Assembly: GCA_019648995.1 (NCBI GenBank)
Contig: BLXT01000825.1
Span: forward strand, 2,750,555 to 2,773,730
Source of the DNA: Plakobranchus ocellatus
Taxonomy: Eukaryota; Mollusca; Gastropoda; Plakobranchidae
Length of the DNA: 23,176 nucleotides
Direction of reading: 5' to 3'
Shown here: positions 21,001 to 23,176 of the stretch, in pieces
How positions within the stretch are numbered: the stretch's first letter is position 1
How the letters are laid out: the number at the start of each line of letters is the position of its first letter
Position numbers and translations under genes: made by a program
The notes under the pieces: generated by a model
Seen by the model: the letters and a program-made list of their open reading frames with translations, nothing else
What the model was told of the DNA's origin: nothing
The model's database searches: none

Positions 21001-22888
21001 GGAGGTGTTGGGGAGAGCAATCACCTTAAGCTAGAAGTAGAAAGGCTGAGCAATGAAAATGAGGACTTGCAAAAAACGAGTATGTACATAACTAAAATGA
21101 AAAATATTCTTATGCATATTCTAAAGAAAAGAATCCATCTAGCATAGGTCTTTTTTTAAAATATTTTTTTGAATCTGTCACTCAGAACGCATTGTGCCTC
21201 TGATGGTATATTTATTGTTGTGTAGTAAGTTTAAAACTCTCTTTTACTTTTGATTCCATTGGGTGAATTTTTTCATTGAAATTACTGCAATAAAAATTTA
21301 TTTTGTTCGTATATCACTTTATGAAAGGTCAATATTAACAATTCCATTTATGTAGTTTGAAAGTTGTAAAATATGTCCAAAGGATGATCCATTTAATTTA
21401 TGGTAAATATCTAATTTTACTCGTGTATATCAGATTTACAATAGGTGTTTTTTCATTTTTGTTTCTGTTTCCTGATTTTAATTTTATTTGATTTTAATAT
21501 TTTTAATTTTTAAAATTTTTACAGACAAAGAACAGCTTGAAAAGGCTCGTGAGATTATGCGCAAACTTAAGGAGGATAAAAAGAAAGTCATAGAGCAGGC
21601 AGAGGAGAAAATTCGCCTGGCAGAGCAAAGCATGGAGGAGGAAAAAGAAAAGATGCTGGCTGACTTGAAGCGGGGCAAAGCTGAGGCTTTTTCTGTCATG
21701 CAGGTTGGTAATTAAAATTTGTTAGCATTTAATCTAAGGCATTTAGTACTTTTTTTATTTTGATACAATTTTTTCAGCCTTTTCGTATTTTTCTTATTAA
21801 ACAATTTCTATATTTTTCTTATTAAAATGATTCTTGAAGTGTCTCGAGAAAGTGAAGCCTGTTGAAGCAGGAAAAGATATACAGAACACTGGATAATGAT
21901 GTGATGTGTGATATTCTCCCTGTATTATGTCAAATTTCATCCATGATATTTAAAGTGAGTTATACTTTTTTTCGAGGTAAATTTGTATGTATTTAAGGTT
22001 GCTCTCTATGACACGTGGAGTCTATATATTTGGAAGAAAAATAGTGTTATTATCATCATTATACTCAGTCTAATTTATCCCACATAAGTTTATAGGCCAC
22101 TACCAAAATCTCCCCAGCCTTCCCTGTCTTGGGCCAATACCTTCATTTGTGTCCAAAAGATTCCCATCTCTTTCAGTTCTGTCTCCATATCCCTTCTTAA
22201 TGCGCCCTTTGTTCTTCCTCTTTTCTTTTTCCCCTATAAGTTTCACCTCAATGCTTGGCAAGTCATATTTGCCCCTGGCTTTCTCATGGTACGCCATCTC
22301 CCTAGATCTGCTCTTAATTTCAACTTCGACTCTTTATTATCTTTTTGTCCTTCTCTGTAGCTTTTTTATTCTGACTTAATCAAATTAATGAGTCTTCAGG
22401 ATCCTCTTCAAGTTGCGGTTGATGGATGTCTTGTGTAGGGTTCCTTTGGTGAGCCCCCATCTTTCTGATCCGTAGAGCATGACTCTGTTGATGTTGGGGT
22501 TGATATATCCTAGTGTTCAGACAATTAGTGAAAGCTCCTCTTGCTTTACTTTTTTGAGCCTTGACATTTCCTCCATCCTAGGGGATAATAGTGCCTAAGA
22601 AGGGGGAAGAGCCCATTTCCTTAGGATATTTTTCATTGATTTCTATGTCCTCTAGCAGCTTGTCCAAACTTTCAGTATTTCATTTTTTTGTGACACTGCA
22701 GGCATAATCAACTGGCTCCTTTTTTTTTTCCCAACTGATTTGAAAGGATTCAATATATTGCTTTTCAGGAAGAATCAGAAAAGGTTACAAAAGAAAAAGT
22801 GTTAGCAGCTCTAGAAGAACGAGATACAATTTGGAACCAGAAGATGGCAGCTCAAGAAGAAGCCCACAATGATCTCCTTCAGACATTG
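11992..22888 (+). CDS. GOLGA4: Golgin-245 (GOLGA4) homologue, N-terminal part; gene continues past the window
   Basis: Eleven coding exons give 535 residues with all junctions GT-AG; intron phases are 0 throughout except intron 9 (phase 1). The protein starts MFKNLKKKLEQ, like human MFKKLKQKI, the segment by which golgin-97 and golgin-245 capture endosome-derived vesicles through TBC1D23. A Ser/Thr-rich disordered stretch follows (residues 28-155, with RAGRSRTSSLSS and the acidic DVESEMEE). From about residue 165 it is coiled coil, with close matches to golgin-245: LATAYKDMLQEREKLK, the RRMAELREQIQLDQLAK block and IKRQDNLLQKCKETI. Golgin-245 is a long trans-Golgi tether of about 2,200 residues, anchored by a C-terminal GRIP domain that binds Arl1. 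That end is not in this window. An in-frame TAA at 11947-11949 supports the start. Golgin-97 is less likely because the RRMAELRE and KRQDNLL blocks are golgin-245 features. Confidence 0.92.
12073..14601 (+). other. Golgin intron 1 (2,529 bp)
   Basis: The longest intron in this part of the gene. Mostly AT-rich; a less AT-rich stretch near 13030-13340 differs from its flanks and includes a small hairpin (CAGAGTT, TTGAT, AACTCTG at about 13287-13310). That stretch may be an unrecognised repeat. Long T-runs occur near 13578-13600 and before the acceptor. Confidence 0.7.
14602..14811 (+). CDS. GOLGA4: Golgin coding exon 2 (disordered Ser/Thr-rich)
   Basis: Encodes residues 28-97, GDESVDKNASSES to SETPDSSHYE. 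It has no direct match to the human protein, but acceptor (T-run then AG), donor GTACTT, 70 whole codons and phase 0 fit the model. Rich in Ser, Thr, Gln and Asn, so probably unstructured. Confidence 0.85.
14812..15873 (+). other. Golgin intron 2
   Basis: 1,062 bp. It holds an antisense open frame near 15051-15293 (80 codons) of unknown meaning and a long T-run at about 15840-15857 that may act as the pyrimidine tract of exon 3. Confidence 0.7.
15874..16143 (+). CDS. GOLGA4: Golgin coding exon 3
   Basis: Encodes residues 98-187. RSRTSSLSS, DVESEMEE and KEDLYAFVKRFERRAFKYKSK match the human RSRTSSF, DMDSEAED and KEQLIQRLRRMERSLSSYRGK blocks in order. The coiled coil begins in this exon. Acceptor AATCTAG, donor GTAAAA. 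Confidence 0.93.
16190..16434 (+). repeat. 50-bp minisatellite, five near-identical copies, in golgin intron 3
   Basis: Copies start at 16190, 16240, 16290, 16340 and 16390, each beginning CATTCTCC, with exactly 50 bases between starts; the last is cut short. Copies 2 and 4 are identical, 3 and 5 differ from them by about one base, and copy 1 by about three. Each unit contains TGTGTTTTATTAG, which resembles a splice acceptor. The array begins 46 bases after exon 3. Confidence 0.98.
16632..16679 (+). CDS. GOLGA4: Golgin coding exon 4 (48-bp micro-exon)
   Basis: Encodes LATAYKDMLQEREKLK (residues 188-203), aligned with human LVTAYQMLQREKKKLQ. Acceptor TACTACAG, donor GTATTT. Sixteen whole codons, so skipping it would keep the frame. 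Confidence 0.92.
16680..17469 (+). other. Golgin intron 4
   Basis: 790 bp, AT-rich, with an A-run near 16802-16815. Nothing else recognised. Confidence 0.8.
17470..17625 (+). CDS. GOLGA4: Golgin coding exon 5
   Basis: Encodes residues 204-255, STMAQCQDRAFRRMAEL to DEYIKVMKMQ. This is the best-conserved coiled-coil block against human golgin-245. Acceptor TTTGTTTCAG, donor GTAAAA; 52 codons. Confidence 0.95.
18037..18137 (+). other. Candidate cryptic or poison exon in golgin intron 5
   Basis: An acceptor (TATCTCTTACAG) and a perfect-consensus donor (AA then GTAAGTAC) flank 101 bases that stay open in the frame of exon 5. The encoded residues are hydrophobic and not golgin-like. Because 101 is not a multiple of three, joining to exon 6 would create a TAA at once. 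It could be a regulated poison exon or simply a decoy. Confidence 0.2.
18332..18487 (+). CDS. GOLGA4: Golgin coding exon 6
   Basis: Encodes residues 256-307, INLIKEGKDVPAEL to EEIELLKSK, a break in the coiled coil with a Pro-rich linker (APPPQSAG). The donor GTCATT is weak, but it is the only nearby choice that joins exon 7 in the conserved frame; the closest alternative, GTGAAA about 25 bases on, gives the wrong phase. Confidence 0.88.
18488..18930 (+). other. Golgin intron 6
   Basis: 443 bp, AT-rich; no feature beyond its weak donor and good acceptor. Confidence 0.8.
18931..19047 (+). CDS. GOLGA4: Golgin coding exon 7
   Basis: Encodes residues 308-346. IKRQDNLLQKCKETITNYKE aligns with human VKRQENLLKRCKETIQSHKE. 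Acceptor CTCACCCAG, donor GTAAAT; 39 codons. Confidence 0.95.
19048..20036 (+). other. Golgin intron 7
   Basis: 989 bp. It holds a purine-rich patch near 19478-19515 and short open frames on both strands (19113-19185 plus, 19829-20032 minus), none with splice or family support. Confidence 0.75.
20037..20165 (+). CDS. GOLGA4: Golgin coding exon 8
   Basis: Encodes residues 347-389, AASSPAQTPEQVAKL to AIASVKQQ, containing AKRVIEQLESDREVAIA (human AKNLIEQLEQDKGMVIA). The acceptor CCATTAAG has a modest pyrimidine tract, so the exact 5' edge is slightly less certain. Donor GTAATG. Confidence 0.88.
20166..20940 (+). other. Golgin intron 8
   Basis: 775 bp, AT-rich; contains two AGATCTA/TCTAGA-type hexamer sites near 20577-20655 and nothing else recognised. 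Confidence 0.8.
20941..21079 (+). CDS. GOLGA4: Golgin coding exon 9
   Basis: Encodes residues 390-435 plus one base. VHEEMEKKDAEIEQLKSQL aligns with human MHETLEMKEEEIAQLRSRI. Donor GTATGT makes the only phase-1 junction in this part of the gene; the split codon becomes Asn in TNKEQLEKAR. Confidence 0.92.
21080..21524 (+). other. Golgin intron 9
   Basis: 445 bp phase-1 intron, very AT-rich, with a long T-rich lead into the exon 10 acceptor. No other feature. Confidence 0.8.
21525..21703 (+). CDS. GOLGA4: Golgin coding exon 10
   Basis: Encodes the rest of residue 436 to residue 495, NKEQLEKAREIMRKL to AEAFSVMQ, a highly charged coiled coil rich in Lys, Glu and Arg. Acceptor TTTTTACAG, donor GTTGGT. 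Confidence 0.92.
22045..22720 (-). mobile_element. RTE-like LINE, degenerate 3' fragment, antisense in golgin intron 10
   Basis: On the minus strand the translation matches the end of the reverse-transcriptase ORF of RTE-type LINEs. In order it shows an FLGTIIP-like block with KARGAF, then RVMLYGSERWGLTKGTLHK (22487-22431; family LLYGSExW), then RWRTMRKPGANMT and GKKKRGRTKGALRRDMETEL, then the family-typical LAQDREGW and a stop at 22092-22090. The last 48 codons are open. Just before them the same frame has two stop codons, and upstream blocks lie in other frames, so the copy is dead. The 5' part is missing, as usual for LINEs. The tail ATAATGATGATAATAA at about 22046-22063 resembles the simple-repeat 3' end of RTE elements. 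Confidence 0.85.
22769..22888 (+). CDS. GOLGA4: Golgin coding exon 11
   Basis: Encodes residues 496-535, EESEKVTKEKVLAAL to EAHNDLLQTL, more coiled coil. Acceptor TTGCTTTTCAG, donor GTTAGT. No stop codon: the reading frame continues in exons to the right of the window. Confidence 0.9.
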
Positions 22889-23176
22889 GTTAGTGCAAAT
22901 AATTTATATAAATTTCTTGGTTTGTCTGGGTTGAACTAAATGAATGAAACCACCAACTCAAAGAACATATTTGAACAACATACAGTACTCACAAATGAGT
23001 TTGAGTTGGTGCTTGCATTTTTTTATTATGTTAATTTCATTTCCTTCAACCACCATTGCGCTCTTCAAGATCCTTAAACTTAATTATTTGTTTCTGGGAG
23101 TGTGGTATTTGTATTCTTTTTTACTTATTTTGGAATAAGAAAGTTTAGTTAACTCTCAATGAATCCATTATTTTCA

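Noticed and set aside
21484-21699. Minus-strand Ser/Leu/Phe-rich frame over golgin exon 10
   Set aside because: Antisense shadow of a Lys/Glu-rich coiled-coil exon; such shadows are typically Ser/Leu/Phe-rich.
11992-22888. Golgin-97 (GOLGA1) as the identity of the plus-strand gene
   Set aside because: The N-terminal MFxKLK start is shared, but the RSRTSS, RRMAELRE and KRQDNLL blocks match golgin-245 in order and spacing and are absent from golgin-97.
1-23176. CRISPR array, operon-like cluster or bacterial defence system
   Set aside because: The window is an animal nuclear locus with spliced genes. The only regular array (16190-16434) has no unique spacers and is a plain minisatellite.

Overview
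The window looks like an AT-rich, intron-rich nuclear sequence from an invertebrate animal. The two proteins read as clear orthologues of human GPN2 and golgin-245. The general character (long AT-rich introns, a tRNA-Ala-like SINE head, an RTE-like LINE, and many AGATCTAGA-type hexamers) fits a mollusc, perhaps a gastropod, but the sequence alone does not prove that.

Layout. Positions 1-2000 hold repeats: a GA microsatellite, a badly worn tandem array of roughly 80-115-bp units, and a possible retroelement fossil. Positions 2001-3949 are intergenic, or the 3' UTR of the next gene, and contain a perfect 40-bp tandem duplication. Positions 3950-10188 on the minus strand hold a complete six-coding-exon GPN2 gene (301 residues), an RNA polymerase assembly GTPase. 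Positions 10189-11991 separate two head-to-head genes. They contain a short assembly gap and a 330-bp inverted-repeat element (MITE-like) whose two arms each carry a perfect TGACGTCA site. Positions 11992-22888 on the plus strand hold the first eleven coding exons (535 residues) of a golgin-245/GOLGA4 homologue that runs off the right edge. Its introns carry a five-copy 50-bp minisatellite, a possible poison exon, and an antisense LINE 3' fragment.

The two genes have unrelated jobs: nuclear polymerase assembly, and tethering of endosome-derived vesicles at the trans-Golgi. What links them is the shared divergent 5' region. I found no operon-like unit, CRISPR array, toxin system or other new molecular machine. 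The items most worth checking are the CRE-bearing inverted-repeat element between the two starts, the degenerate array at the left edge, the intronic minisatellite and the candidate poison exon.
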